Both the position numbers and the translations under genes were made by a program. A DNA stretch of 60,000 nucleotides from NCBI GenBank assembly GCA_914767715.1, contig OU612069.1:17855387-17915386 (forward strand), written 5' to 3'. The notes beneath the pieces are model-generated. The model was not told the origin of the DNA and did not search any database. It saw only the letters and a program-made list of their open reading frames with translations. Source of the stretch: Membranipora membranacea. Taxonomy: Eukaryota > Bryozoa > Gymnolaemata > Cheilostomatida > Membraniporidae. Below, piece after piece: positions 1 to 13,149 of the stretch (the stretch's first letter is position 1; every line of letters starts with the position of its first letter).

Positions 1-46
1 TGACAAGGCCCAGTTGATCTCATTATAATATGGATATGATTTTCAG

Positions 47-569
47 TGACAGACCTGGAGATAGTGCTCATATCTTGTGTTGCTGTATTAACAACTCTTG
101 TGTTCGGTCTACTGATCATCACTGCCCTGAGATCAGCATCCTCACCAACATGTACAGATACAAGGTTAAACATTCAGTGAATGACTAACTCTCAGAAAAG
201 TTAGATATTCGTGGGCAATATCTTTTTGATCAGATTGTAACTAGCTACCATTACCAAATATATACTGAAATGAAAACTTACTACAAATAATGAAATGTAT
301 TAGGAAAACTCCTCAACTCCTTAATTTTTCTCTAGATGCACAGATAGAGTGAGCAATCCAACAGCAAACGATTATAATTACGAAGTTGTAGCTGGAATAG
401 CTCTAAGAGAGTTTAGGGGTTTAGCAACATTTGTACCTGTGGTTTCACTCCGCAAGTTGAGACTAGATTCATTGGTCAAGTTGAAACAGAAACTGCAGTA
501 TATGCAACACTAAACCAGTACATCTCCCCAGATACACTTATTTTTACTGTGATAAATTTGAATCAATGA
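47..569 (+). pseudogene. Receptor copy A: transmembrane and tail exons, damaged, 5' part outside window
   Basis: Two exons of the propeller-receptor family are visible. Exon 6 (47-164) follows a TTTCAG acceptor and encodes T-D-L-E-I-V-L-I-S, a hydrophobic membrane span and the stop-transfer end A-L-R-S. The tail exon (336-569) opens with R-V-S-N-P-T and contains Y-N-Y-E-V-V, but its length does not keep frame. The reading frame set by the splice junction reaches TAA at 511-513, while the expected C-terminus (V-Y-A-T-L ... V-I-N-L-N-Q, stop at 567-569) lies in another frame, so there is an indel near 420-450. The second motif has also lost its tyrosine (I-F-T-V-I instead of I-Y-A-x-I). The product would lack both C-terminal YxxL motifs. 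Whether the upstream ectodomain is intact cannot be seen here. A sequencing indel could explain the frameshift but not the lost tyrosine. Confidence 0.72.
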
Positions 570-2361
570 TCATTAAATTCATGTAAACTTAATGTGCTAT
601 AACAATTTTGTTTCTTCAAGAGAGATAGAGATCTTATTTTTTTTCTATTCATGTATTTCCAAAGTAAATGAAAAACCAATTTGAACATGAGTTTTTTTTC
701 GGTTGAATGGAATTCGGTGATTTCTTCCCTATGAATAGTAATTCAACTCAAAGTCTTGCTGCAAATATAACCCCCAATAGTCCCCATTACTACGTACAAT
801 GTCCTACTACTACATGGAAATTCTCTACTAGTTACACACCACATCACTGGACCAAGCTCAAGCCCAACCCAGTACAATTATGATGCTATACTATAGTACT
901 TATAACAAGCAGTTCGAAGTATTAAAAACCATCGCTCACGAACCAATCAATGATTAGTTCAAAGAAAGATTTGATACCATTTAAATCTGTTCCAACCATT
1001 TGCCTTGAGCTACTGGTTTGCTAGGGTGCCTTAGCTGGTTGCAATGAAACTGGAAATAGACAAAACAGAGTGATTCATAAAATTTAGATATTGTTATGCT
1101 GTTTGTGAAAAAAAACAGAGGTTTTTTGTTCTCATTGGACTAACTTGATTGCTATTAATTACTTATATCACTTTCAATAAATAGCCCAGATAAACAAAAA
1201 ACTTGATCCCTGCTGACATAACTGACAATTATATGAGCCAAACCGTATTTATCAGTTTCATGATTTAGCTGTCTTTGTTCGTGCTGCAAGACAATTTTTT
1301 GCTCATCAATTAAGAAAAGACCTATAATGAACATATTTAGCTACGCAACAACTGTTCCGGACAGCTGGAAGTCAAGATCTACATTTTAAAATGGATTCCC
1401 AATTAGCAATGTGGTTATTTGAATTTCATCCCCAGGTTCAGATTGTGGGTAAGGTCACCTTTTTGCATATAAATTTTTATGACTCAGCTCAGATTGATCA
1501 TAAGCTCAGGTACTAAAACTCAGCGATTGCTCAGATAATTTTATAATTCAATATTATGCACAAGTCACAACATCAAATACAACTCAATCTGTTGTAAGGT
1601 TCGATGGCTCTGAAAATTGTTTCAAAATGCTTTACCGGCAAGCCACAAAGACCAAATAAAAGACCATGAAGGGGGAAAAATGTGCTGTTTTTTATCATGA
1701 ACTGTTGTATGAAATTTGCATTAAAATGGGATTTCTGCCGACATGTAAAAAAATGTATAATTGTTAGCATAATCATCATGAGCTTTGTCTTGTGGTACAA
1801 TTTACTGCTCATTCTATTTGCTGAAATCATGTGGCTTTGTTTATCTATTCAGCTGTGATTAGGAGCCCCATTGGATGGTGAGTATTGTCTTAGCCATGAG
1901 CAACAACACTCAAGTCTCCAAACTCGATGATGGCTCAAGAGTATCTCTCAATTTATATATCTGGGATAGTGTAGTTTACTCTAATGTATAAGCTATATGT
2001 GATAATATTGGCATTACAGAGTCTATAAGCAATACTACATGCTACTGCGAATTGGTATCAGATTCATGGCAAAATTGTGGTATTAGGATGCAATTTTTGG
2101 CGTGCAGCTTCTCTGGAGTATTAGATTTGGCAAAAAAATGTGGTTTCAAATTTCGCCACATGCAAAAAATGAATTATAATTAGAATGAAGAAACGGTACA
2201 AAGCGATACTGAAGCAATCATGATGTGCCATTAATTTAGATGGCAGAAACTAATATTCTTTTTTTTTGCTTGTCATCAATGTGAGCAATTAAATTTTTGT
2301 ATGAATGTACCAACAATTTTCCATTATTCTGGAGACCATGCTCTAAGTTTAAAGTCCTGCT
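570..2361. other. Spacer between copies A and B, diverged repeats
   Basis: No exon of the receptor family or other recognisable gene. The stretch 1060-1330 resembles the downstream flanks of copies B (7440-7720) and G (32695-32900); all three share a T-G-A-T-C-C-C-T-G-C-T core and a following ATTTTTTG(C/T) segment, so the ancestral duplication block reached several hundred bases past the stop codon. The stretch 1380-2330 resembles the repeat at 26200-27010. Short reading frames here have no family resemblance. Confidence 0.45.
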
Positions 2362-5300
2362 ATGAGACTGAAGTAAGATAATCTGGCAGCAAGGAGAACC
2401 AACTCCTAGAATTTTAGGCGTTCGTAATCACTACTAGGTCCTGAAACAGAACTAGGGTTTAGCTGAGCCTAAATACTGAGATTTTGACAAGAAATATTAT
2501 CATGCCCATATGAGTGTTCAAGTTGTTTATGATTTCTCATATCAAAATTGTATGCACACAGTAACATCATGGAGCATTGATAAGGAAAAACTGTTTTTAG
2601 AAGGTCTAAGAAACCTTGTGTCGCTTATTTTTGTCCAGTAATTAACTTTATCACAAGTTTGGCTATAGTTGCTAAAAACCCGTGTGATAGAGAAAAGAAA
2701 GTGTAGCAATTACATTCCAATGGGTGGAAATTACACATCTGACACTCAATGCATTGTTCTGACATAATATATTGAGCCAATATAATGTAAAAATCCATCT
2801 CTTCACAAATCTGTTGTGCCGAACAATTTTGAATTTGTCAATTTATTTTCAGGAACAATTGACTGCTGCCATCGTTGGCCTTTTGAATATTTATGTTGTG
2901 ATAGGCCTTGAATATATGTGAGTAGTCTTTCTCCAGTCTGTAAAGGCATCTAATAAAAATTAATTCACATATTTACTTTTGAACAAATGATTCCAGTTGT
3001 GCTTTAATGGTTCAGAAGATTATAAAGGAGTTATGAGAATTGATTTTACAGACATATTTCATGTTATAGTGTTACGCTGTAATAAACTCTGATACCAGAC
3101 TAAAGAGTAAACCCTGATTCTTAAAATTTCAGACTGAATGAGAATGCTTCAGTAACTACCTACCCTAATATAACACGCAAGGTAATACACCTTGAGGCTG
3201 ATTGATTCATACCCGGGAACACGCTTTTTTCAGAATAAATAATGGGGATGTATCAACAATGATTGCTGGTCCGAATGCTGAGGGAATATCTGGCTTTGTA
3301 CAAGTGTCTGAATCCATGGTGATCTTTCCTGATAGAGTAATTTTGTTTGAGACGCTTGGATAGGAGGTCTGTGACGACTTCCCGTTTTTTCAGGCACACG
3401 TAGAGAGGGATGGAGTCTCATCAGGGACGGAGATGATCCAATATTTGCAGGGCCTGAAGCAGTGATTTTAGATCAAGAATTTCAGAACCAGCTTTTGATA
3501 GGCGATCAGCAGGCTTTGAGGTCAGTGACTTTTATTGGCAAGCCAATTGTTAAATCACTTTATAGGTTTTCTGACATATGTAAACTTATACAAGAGCCAA
3601 AGAGTGGATACATACATATACTAACCTATAACAGTCTACTGAGATTCGATCGAGTGAGGAAAGAGGTAATGGGAATAGCAGGGTCCCGTGACCCCGAATA
3701 CGCTGAATCTGCTGAGATTCTTTTCACAAGTAAGATCTAGTGGACTGATCTGGCAGTCTTTTCTGATAAACTCATCTTGGTATCTTCCCCGTTAGAAAAA
3801 AAATTGATATTGTTGGATTTAAATGAGAATCAGACATTCTCAATTTGTTCAAGTGTCTCAGAGTTTGTTACGGGCAACCTCAGCTCTTGTGAACACAGCT
3901 TCCCTGAGTCATTAGCTCTGATTGGAAGTACTCTCTATATTTCTGACAGTTTGCTAAATCACATTAGAGCTCTGACAGGTGAGTATAAATTATAGACTTA
4001 GAGTGATTAGTCATTATGTGAAGTATCAATATACTTGAACTTAGACAGCACCTCAAATTCAGCTTAAGTGAGTGATTTAATAGTGGTTGACATTGTCATG
4101 TCTTTGCTGCCAATAATGCATCTTCTGATATGTCTAATTAAATCACTGTGAAAAAGTGTGAAAATAACTCTTGGGGCTGATTTAACCAATTTTCACTTGC
4201 TCACCATTGCTTCAAACAATTTGTTTCAACCATGGCCGACCATTGTCAATCTGAATCAGCTGCTTGACAAGTTACTCTAGGGTTTTGAAATTAATTATCA
4301 AAACAAGTGACAGACTTTTGTTATGATAAACACGCTGCGTTATTTATGAACAATAAGATAACCAAATGTTGTTTGCAATCTTAGTTGGGGAATGCAAGTC
4401 TTAATTCCAACCATATGGTAATTATTCAATACTTAGTGAGGATACTGGTGAACCAGCACAGACCCCAAAGCTTGATGGTAACAGTCTTGCATTTATCTAG
4501 CCAGATGATCATCCACAATAATAGTATTTTTCAGAAATGTCCAAATTTTAGCTATTATTTAGGGATTGTGATACTAAGTTTACCTTAAACTGCATACCAT
4601 ATATTTCCATACCGTTGAACTCATCTAAACTTATCTAGTCCTTGGTATTACGCTTATAATCATTACGATTTGTGATCTTTCTGGGGGTCTACCAATCACA
4701 ATCGGATGGCTCATTTTGTTAGCCAGACCTGCTAAGGTCTTGTTCATAAGTCGCTTACTCATTTAGGGAATACACATTCTGAGTGACTCATTAGGGAACA
4801 TTTTTGCCGAACTGAAAGACCTGGTTAGGGTTAACGTGATTGTGATAATTTGCCTAAGTAAAACATCACTTATTCTCCCTCGCTCATCGATTTCCACCAC
4901 CCACAGTATTTCTTGATTTTGCACAGGTACACTATTTGTTTGTGCCAAAACCTTGCTGAACAGGACTAAAAACATCACTGAGTGTGTTTGCACACCCGAC
5001 ATGAAGTAAAAGTAACCTCCACTGCTTATTTGGTATAAGGAGTAGCTTGATGTTAAAGATTACCAATTCAAATATATACTGCATCACACTAATGGTGCAT
5101 TTATTGGGGTACTGTTTTGTAGGTTGCAATATACCCAAGATGAGAGTCAATCACATGTTACCAAACAAGACAGAATACCTTTCAAATCACAAGGATGACA
5201 AAAGAAGTTCCACAATTCAAGGTACAATAATATTCACACTTATTCATCGAGCTGCAAGGCCGGAGAAAAAACCAGCGGTCATTGTACCGTCTGGTTGTTG

Positions 5301-6909
5301 TTTCCAGCATTGGTGCAAATGTAGGCCTGGTGCCAATGGATATTCCTCAAGCCTTATAAATGTTTACATATAAGAGCTTTGAATCTTCCTTTACTACTTC
5401 AGTTTAGTCTCCACCACCAGTCTGTGAAGTATCCAGTAGGGTTCAAATAAACTAACACTGTTTGTTCTAGAGGGATTTCAGACATGAGTTACATTAAGCC
5501 CTCTATGACTAGATGAACTCAACTGACTCCTAATTGGTTCAGTGTTCGGAGTTGGTGTATATTATAATGAGTTTAATGTCACTTGTTTTTAAGTAGATCA
5601 ACTGCATGGCAATGTAATTAATTGCTGTTTCACTGAAAGCGAGACACTCACTCTGGTCTTAAGAACACTGATGGCCCTGGGTGCCATACATCTAGGATTT
5701 GTCTCGGCATCGGTTAGACAACTTGGTAAACTTCCAAGAAAACATATCTCACAGCTACCTTAGTAGCCTTAGATAGTTTGAGAAAAGACATAGATTTGTT
5801 GATAGATTTCATCGAGTCATCAGACAATATAAATTCTTTACAGCGACTGGCCTGAAAGACCTGGAGATAGTGCTCATATCCAGTGCTTCTGTATTGACAA
5901 TTATTGTGTTCAGCAGTTTATTGACCAATATTGTTCTGAGGTCTGGATATTCACCATTATGTAAAAAGTTAAAAGGTAAAATATTTGTATGCTCTTCTAA
6001 CCTCTTTTGAGTTGAGAGAATAAATCCTTAAAGACTTAGTCTGAGGCTGCTATCTTATTCTCCATATGAGCGATCTCCAGCTTTAGAATCCAAATATTAA
6101 GGAAGTTATGGCCTCTCAAACTTCCAGGTTGATAACCTTCAACTGGCATTGGGAATTAGCGGAAGGACACCGTGTGGGATATCACGACCGTCATACTTAT
6201 TATAAGTTATTAAACTAATAATCACACAGATAAGATGATAAAAAAAATGACCAAGGTGGGACTCTTACCTGGGTTTTACACACCTGCAGGCAACGACACT
6301 ACCATCACACTACTAACCCTCTACGCCCCTAAAATTTATAATATCATCATAGTATCATAATTAGCATGACACATTGTGACGTCACACTTAGATTGCCTAC
6401 TAATTCTTACTGCCGATAGACTGCCGTCACCTTGGAAGTTTGAGATGCCATAACTTCCTCATTATTTGGATTCTAAAACTTGAAATTGCTTGCAGGATAA
6501 TATAAAAAATTGAAAATAGGATGTGATACAAATTTGCAGCCCCAAACTATGTTTTTAATCATTCTTTTGAACATCAACCAAAAAATTAAAACTTTTTATA
6601 GAAACTTACATTCCGATACTAAAAACTCACAAACATTCCTCTTCACAGGGCATTTAATACACAGCATCACACATGACTACTTCTTCATTTTCCAGTACAT
6701 CCAGAAGTGAGAGAAATCCATGGGACAGTGCTCCACATTACGATGAAGTAGGTAATATGAAATCCTTCAGCACACACAATATGACTCAGTATTCAGATGC
6801 TTACAACTTTGATTGAGCTGGAACAGCAGAGACTGCAGAATATACGAGCCTTAGAGATGAAGCCTCCTGTGATACACACATTTATGCAGCTATAAAATTA
6901 AATTCGTGA
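2362..6909 (+). pseudogene. Receptor copy B: multi-lesion pseudogene of the propeller-receptor family
   Basis: Exon order is preserved but the gene is dead. A possible decayed start exon begins at ATG 2362. Exon 2 (2853-2917, exactly 65 nt) completes a signal peptide ending L-E-Y. Exon 3 (3133-3978) is the propeller exon. It begins L-N-E-N-A-S, then hits TGA at 3203-3205 and TAA at 3236-3238, has lost several tens of bases relative to copy G, and meets TAG at 3738-3740. Between lesions it still reads as NHL blades (N-Q-L-L-I-G-D, A-L-R-S-V-T-F-I-G, N-L-S-S-C). Exon 5 (5123-5221) encodes a short stalk. No exon 4 was found. Exon 6 (5844-5975) is the membrane exon. The tail exon (6696-6909) has a TGA inside N-F-D-stop-A-G before an otherwise preserved A-E-Y-T-S-L ... 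I-Y-A-A-I. Closest relatives in the window are G and K. Confidence 0.82.
4880..5045 (+). repeat. Degenerate copy of the tRNA-headed SINE body
   Basis: The segment matches, in the opposite genomic orientation, the body of the SINE at 48030-48365. Shared landmarks are a stretch ending GTGTGTTTGCACACCC, an AACAGGACTAAAAA-like block and a GTAAAA(G)TAACC(T)CC-like block. The tRNA-like head is not recognisable upstream, so this copy is old or truncated. It lies in an intron of copy B just before the stalk exon at 5123, in the same orientation as that gene, and may have displaced the missing exon 4. Confidence 0.5.
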
Positions 6910-9335
6910 GCATCTAAAATAACTCAGATGCATCCATTTTTTTAAGGATTACCCTTTTCTATTCTAAAACTCTAAACGCAATTAATGAACACACTTAGAA
7001 ATCTTGAAATCATTAATACTGTAGAATTTAATAACATGTATTATACTGTACTATATACTATACAATGCCATACCGCAATAATTACCACTAAAGTACATTG
7101 ATGGTAAGTTCTCAGAACTGATGCTGCTGTAAGCCTGACCCAAATTATCAAGACTTATCATTATGCTGTTGTTTACACAGAAAATTGTCCTTTATTCTAG
7201 ATGCAAATTGTGTAATAATGTTTTGGCATTTGGAATGGTATTCGCTTTAGTAAAAACAGGATGCATCAACATTGCAGGTTATCTCAAAAGATTGCATCTC
7301 AATGTACAAAAACATAGAGTCTGCGAAAGCAATCACAATAAAAAGATTGATTTGCCGTACTTATTGGTTTGCTCAATTTATTGACTTTACATTTTGGTCA
7401 TTTTTTGCTTTTTAAAGCCTATGGGTTTGTCTTCCTGTTCATTCTGGTCATTTTGACAATTTTTTGCTCATTACCTCCCAGCAAATTTGGTCTCATCCCA
7501 ACGCTCTTCACAAAGAAAAATACCTTAGAACTTAGATCACCAGTTTGAGTGGTTAAATTTGATCCCTGCTAAAGTAATAAAAATACAGTCATAACCTTCG
7601 GTTTGATCCATTTTATATTGATAGTTTGTGTTGTTTTTCATATAAATGCCACCCCTAAAATACATCATTCCTATTGTTTAGGCTGGTCTATTCAGTCATT
7701 TTTTGTCCATTGAGTCATCATGAAATTTACTATTGCCAAATTAATCACAAGCATGCTCCAGTTATTCTGAGGTTCATCATTGACAACCCAATTATAGACG
7801 GGATTATCTTAGTTATATTTTTGTCGTTATATACTTGAGGCCTTTAGCTTTTGCAAGGTAAACAATGACTTTGACACCCCCCCCCCATACACACTTCGAT
7901 TGCAACTGAGTGTATAATTGATCAATATTGCACAAAATACCACAGTTTTAGGTATTGAATGGAATTGAAAAAGTTCTTCACTCATACTTTTCTATACCAC
8001 CAAACAATTTATTCTTTCCTTGATATCTGAGCTGACACATGCTTGTTTTATTAGCTGGTGTATCAAGCTCTGTCTGCAGCAGAAACTTATTTACGGATTG
8101 CTACATAACAGTTGATTAAGGTTGGATACAATCAGATGTCTTATCACATGCCACATGCTACAACATGAGTGTCAAGATATAAATCACATTAAGGGTGAGG
8201 CCGCAGTTTCTGCACCAAGTTTTCTTGCGTGATATAGGCAGGTCTGAGCACACCTGGGGGCCAACCAAACCTTAAAAGTCAAGAGTCTGCAGAAGGATTC
8301 AAACACGCAAAAAATGAAACACTGGGAAATTAATAAGGTAGTTATATGAGACAGACATTGCATCACACAAGTAGTCAAGTCGTCAAGAAACTTTGTGAAG
8401 ATTCAAAGTTAGTATCTTGTTTGTCTGGTAAATTGTCATGCGTATTTCATTATATTAAAATTATATTTTTGAAGTGCATTCATGATGTAGTGGGGTGCAA
8501 AATTTGACAATAAAATGTTTTTTTTCAGTTTTTGCAAACTTGTAAAAAATGAATCACTAGGAAAACAATGATTAAAGACACACGGCAATCCTTCACCAAT
8601 CAAATCAGTACCATTAATGCTGGGTAACTGCTGCAGAAGAATTTTATGCTTGTTGCAACTGTAATAACAGAGGTTTCAATTTGTTGGTTCAGTTTTAGAC
8701 AGCAACGTAAGTTACTGACAATGAATTTGATTGATTGATTGATTGATTGATATTGATTTAATTTGCCACATAGGAATGCCTAGCATTATATAAATGTGTA
8801 TGTACAATAAAAATGAGAAAATTTATAAACAGGAAAAAAAACAGTTGTATTAAAAATGATTGGATCAGGCGGTCAATTAACCCAAAAATACACTACTGTG
8901 TGCCTACTCTCAACAGAGGCACCCTAAATGCAGCATCAATTCAACCGCATTCATTCAAAATAGGTCACTAAATCTGCATCCGAGAATCTGCCGTCGATCT
9001 GAACTGCATTTCTCCATAAGGGTGCGATGAAAGATGGCTTAAATGCTTAAAGCTGCAGATGAAACAAGTAGTGCTAGCATACATCAGTGTTCAGTCTAGT
9101 GATGCATATTCCATAATAATTGTGAGAGGTAGTCAAAAAAAGAATATTCAGCACAGTCATGAATAAGTTTTACGGATTAGGTGTCAATATACTTTCAGAC
9201 ATGGAACTTGTGTTATTAAAATTCATGCACAACAAAAATAAGCAAATACATTCAATACAAAAAATGATATGGAAAGGGAAATTTTTTCCAATTTTGATGA
9301 AAGTAATTTATCAAACATAGATGAGCAGATTGATA
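6910..9335. other. Spacer between convergent copies B and C
   Basis: No gene seen. 7440-7720 belongs to the downstream-flank repeat shared with A and G. 8500-9110 is, in reverse orientation, similar to 37120-37610 downstream of copy H, which marks the far end of the C/H inverted duplication. A GATT tetranucleotide run lies at 8727-8750 and a short C homopolymer near 7878-7886. Confidence 0.5.
8727..8750. repeat. Microsatellite (GATT)n
   Basis: About six tandem GATT units seen directly, in the spacer downstream of copy C. Confidence 0.85.
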
Positions 9336-12300
9336 TTATTGTTGGTTTAAGTTTATCACAGCATACATGTGCATATCATATGACATATTGTGATTGAGAG
9401 ATGCATATTCTGTAGCTTCTGTTACTACTGGATTAATGAAGCTAGTATCTTCATATTTAGGGAAATGGTCTGAGTGATGTTGAACTTGGACTGCCAACTC
9501 TCTTAAGGGTAAGGTGGCTACTTCTTCGTAATTTGAATCTTTAGCGGCTGGATTGATGACTCTTTCACATGACCTGCAAAACAATGAGAAGTAAATAAAC
9601 TTATATAGTCATTAATATTTTCTTGATGGAGTCATCTGACATTATTGGCTCCAATTTTGTTGAGCGATGACTTTAATATCAAATCCGACAGCATATAGTA
9701 TATCCAAGCAATATCACTCAAGGTTTATACTTTGTTGGGGATGAAATTTACCTCTTGGTTCTGATTGATGAGGTCGCTGATCTCAGGGCTATGAAAGTCA
9801 GCAAACTGAACAGAAGAAACGACAAAACAGCGAGGCATGATAAGAGAACGATCTCGAGATCTGTCAGGCGGGTCACTGTAAATCATGAACAATGTAATTG
9901 ATCAATATACTATATATATATATATATATTAATATTTTTTTCTGATGGTGGACTTCTTTGAAAAAACTATAAAATGCCAGCCATTTTTTATAAGCAAAGC
10001 TGTAGATAAACCCAGTACAATTGCATTTAAAAGTCCGGCAGCTACTACTGCTCTATAAGGGCCGATGTAACAAATTCAAAACTCTTATTGATTACAGTTA
10101 TGGATGGCGCTCGACATTGACCCCGTCAGGATAAGTGTGATGAGTTTATGGCATGGAACTGACTGTACTGTGTGAACCCAGTATAAACCCTATTGGAAAT
10201 TTAATTTCACGGTATAGCCTGAGTCCCTCACCAAATGACGATTGTAATGTAGTATTATGGAGTATCATTCAGCAGAACAATGAATATCCCTTCAACTGCA
10301 CAACTTAAATTATTGCCTTTGCAATCTCTATATTTTTTAAAAAGCGCCGAACATATGTTGTCAAAAAAAAAATTCTTTCAGTGAGTGAAAGTATATACAA
10401 AAACCAAAAAATTTGACCGACAAAAAATTATTCATTTCAATATTTTTTGATCAAAAATGATTAAAGTCTATTTCAGCTGCTTTAGCAGGACTGAAAACAC
10501 CAGTCAGTCTTATCAGAAATGTTTGCTAGCAGTAAGGCTGCAGAGTGATTAGTATTTACTGACCTTTGATGAAGGAATCTCTTTCTTCATCATGGTGACC
10601 TTCGATTTGAGCTGTAGTGTTGAATAATGTGATGTTGCTGGTTGTGACCTCCATTGCATTGGTTTCTTCAAAATAAACATATTTCATTGTGTAATCACGT
10701 ATTGATTTAATATTCATGTAAACTGATATTGGTGAGCATAGCTCACAAATTATCAATAACAAAATTAATGAACATGATGATGATAAGCTGTGGTTTTGTA
10801 ACCAAGTATAAAAGTCACCAAAAATAGCTAACAGAAGACCAATGCAATTGCGGCTAAATAACATCTATAAAATCTATTGTTTCACAAGAACTACCATTAT
10901 GGGTTGTTGACACATTGTGTGTAATGTCTTCAGAATACTCCTCAGCTTCAGAGTGATCATGATATAATTCAAACAGGCTCTCACCAGTCTCTACTAAAAT
11001 TACATACAGTTGAATTTAACAGACTGACAGACCGATAGACTAAAGAAATCTCCCTATTTGATAATGTACTCTCTCGTTGCTGTGAATTTATCATGACATG
11101 ATGCTTAATTCTTTTATAGTCAATGTTTAATCGATCAAAATATCGTGAAATTCTTTCGGCCAATAATATGATCTGAACAATAGATCAAATTTCTTCTTTC
11201 AATCATCTGACAAACTTGACATTGATTACCTTCAAACTACAATTAGTTGGCTTTGAGATCTCATCAAAAGCAAATGCTGCGCTTGAGGATTGTTGGTATT
11301 TGTTTCAACATGGTAACAAATATTGGGAGGCACCACCTTTAATACAAACCTGTCATAGCTGTTATGTTGTCAGTGACGACATCAGCAATGTAGAGAGTTC
11401 TGCCAACAAGCAACAGTGAGTGAGGCTTAGAGGCTTCACAGGAACTGAGGTTACCATTCAGAAAAATTGTCTTTTGCACGCATAGAGGGATCGCCTTATT
11501 TAAATTCAAATCTATAACTATCAATTTCCCTTGAGTTCCAATTAAAAGCTATAGCTACGCATGTGGTTTCATGGTATTTACTTCACTACGGTGCCATATA
11601 TGGGAAGGCACCACCATGATGACGTTATTACAAACCTGTCAAAGCTGTTATGCCATCTGTTACTCCATCAGAAATGTAAAGAGTTCTGCCAACAAGGGCC
11701 AGTGACAGAGGCTGAGAGTCTTCACAGGAAGTGTAGTTACCGCTATGATAGAAAGTCTTTGGCAGGCATAGAGGGAATGCCCTATTCAAATTCAAATCTA
11801 TTATTATCAATGTTCCTTGATATGGGGCAGAAACCAAAAGTACACTGTCAGAAAGAATAATCATGTCAGCCATGGTGATCTCTTCACTGAACAACACCAA
11901 ATTCTGTAGATATATACCATCACGTCCTGCTATTGTGACTGTTTCGTTTTTCACTCGATCATATTTCGCTAAGTTTGAGTAGCTCAGCATGAATATAATA
12001 TGTCCACCCGTATGGGCTTGAATTAGATCATATATTCTCTCCCAATTCCTATTTACAGTGAGCGTTTGTACAATGGGCTTACCGATGTAGGTCACCGACC
12101 TCAAATAGCATGTGTCACCGACCAAGAGCTGGTTGTCCAACTGCTGATCAATAATTACAGAAAAGACCTGCTTGAATGACGGTTTGTCCCCATCTATGAT
12201 ACTATATGGGCCTTTACCACATGTGCCAGCAAATGATGATATCTCTGACGTCCATCGGTTTAAGCTTCTCAAACAATTATTTCCATCAAATGCCAAGATA

Positions 12301-13149
12301 ACCATTGACGCAGTGACTTGCACAAACTTTGAAAAAACATATTTTACTTCTAGTTCAGCAACCGTTGTTGAAATATTCCCATGTGTGGTTCTTATTGCAC
12401 AATAGTCTAAGAGTAGTAAGTTTCCAGAAATGAAACGATCAGCTTCAAAATGAAAAATTGAGCATGGTGTGTCTGTGTACGTAGTCAGGCTTGCATTCTC
12501 ATTCAGGCTAAAGTTAAAAAACACAAAATGAAATATTATATTATGCATTTTATATGATTTGTGTTCGTATTTGATTATCAGCTTAACTGGTTCAACCAAA
12601 CGATGAGTCAAATTAGAACAAGGAATTATTGTGGTCCAATTGTTTGGGAATGGTTGTCCAGCTTACCGGTATTCTAAAGATGTCACAGCATAAACAGCTG
12701 ACAGGACTAAGACAGCATAAACTGCCTTCTCCTGAAACAATTGTAAACAATTTATAAAAAAATGTTCCAATGGCTGTTGTCATTTGCTGAATGCTGACTT
12801 ATTATTAAACTTGAACGCAAAATCTAACTGCCTTACACTCTTAAACCCAAAGTGAGATCTCCAATCGGCCTGGACAGAAAGATGAAGCAATACGTAACCC
12901 ATTCCATATCTTAACTATGTCACCAGAACCTATGACCCAAACCCAAACCTCCCAATATTTCTCCTCATAGGATCAAAAACACTCAGCAATTGTACCATCA
13001 GAGGGTCAGAACATGTCAACATAGTAAAGAAAAGAGAACCAGAGTAGGAACATGGATTAATATTGATTATTCAGGAAAAAATATTGCTAATTTTGTTTAC
13101 GAGGATGTCTACTGACCTTAAATAACATTGTAAGCAGTTTTACATCCAT
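9336..13149 (-). CDS. Receptor copy C: intact single-pass receptor with NHL-like propeller and ITAM-like tail
   Basis: All seven exons read open: start exon 13117-13149 (M-D-V-K-L-L-T-M-L-F-K), signal exon 12667-12731, propeller exon 11636-12507, stalk exons 10895-10993 and 10564-10665, membrane exon 9752-9875, tail exon 9336-9573. Coding length is 1533 nt, predicting 510 residues. The ATG was chosen because every complete copy has this tiny start exon ending AAG before a GTCAGT donor. The propeller shows NHL-style strands (N-N-C-L-R-S-L-N-R, N-Q-L-L-V-G-D, V-T-I-A-G, T-L-Y-I-S-D) and N-glycosylation sites (N-E-N-A-S, K-N-E-T-V). The membrane span starts L-E-I-V-L-L-S. The tail has Y-E-E-V, then Y-A-S-L and Y-A-V-I ten residues apart. 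It lacks about six residues of the first-blade loop present in H. A duplicated 3' piece of exon 3 sits in intron 3 (11350-11529). The fold is inferred from strand patterns and a receptor role from architecture. Confidence 0.87.
9911..9929. repeat. Microsatellite (TA)n
   Basis: Nineteen bases of alternating T and A in the intron between the membrane exon and the second stalk exon of copy C. Seen directly. Confidence 0.85.
11350..11529 (-). other. Duplicated 3' segment of the copy C propeller exon, possible in-frame extra exon
   Basis: A tandem duplication of about 285-290 bp copied the last part of exon 3, its donor and the start of intron 3. The duplicated coding part is exactly 180 nt, open, and encodes 60 residues starting G-K-L-I-V-I-D-L-N-L-N, then G-N-L-S-S-C, then R-T-L-Y-I-A-D. 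An AG precedes it (CTCAAG) and the original donor type (CAG, GTTTGT) follows it. Inserted between exon 3 (phase 1 end) and exon 4 (phase 1 start) it would keep frame and add about one propeller blade. The upstream pyrimidine tract is weak, so it may be an unused intronic relic. It shows clear divergence from its parent but no stop codon. Confidence 0.6.
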
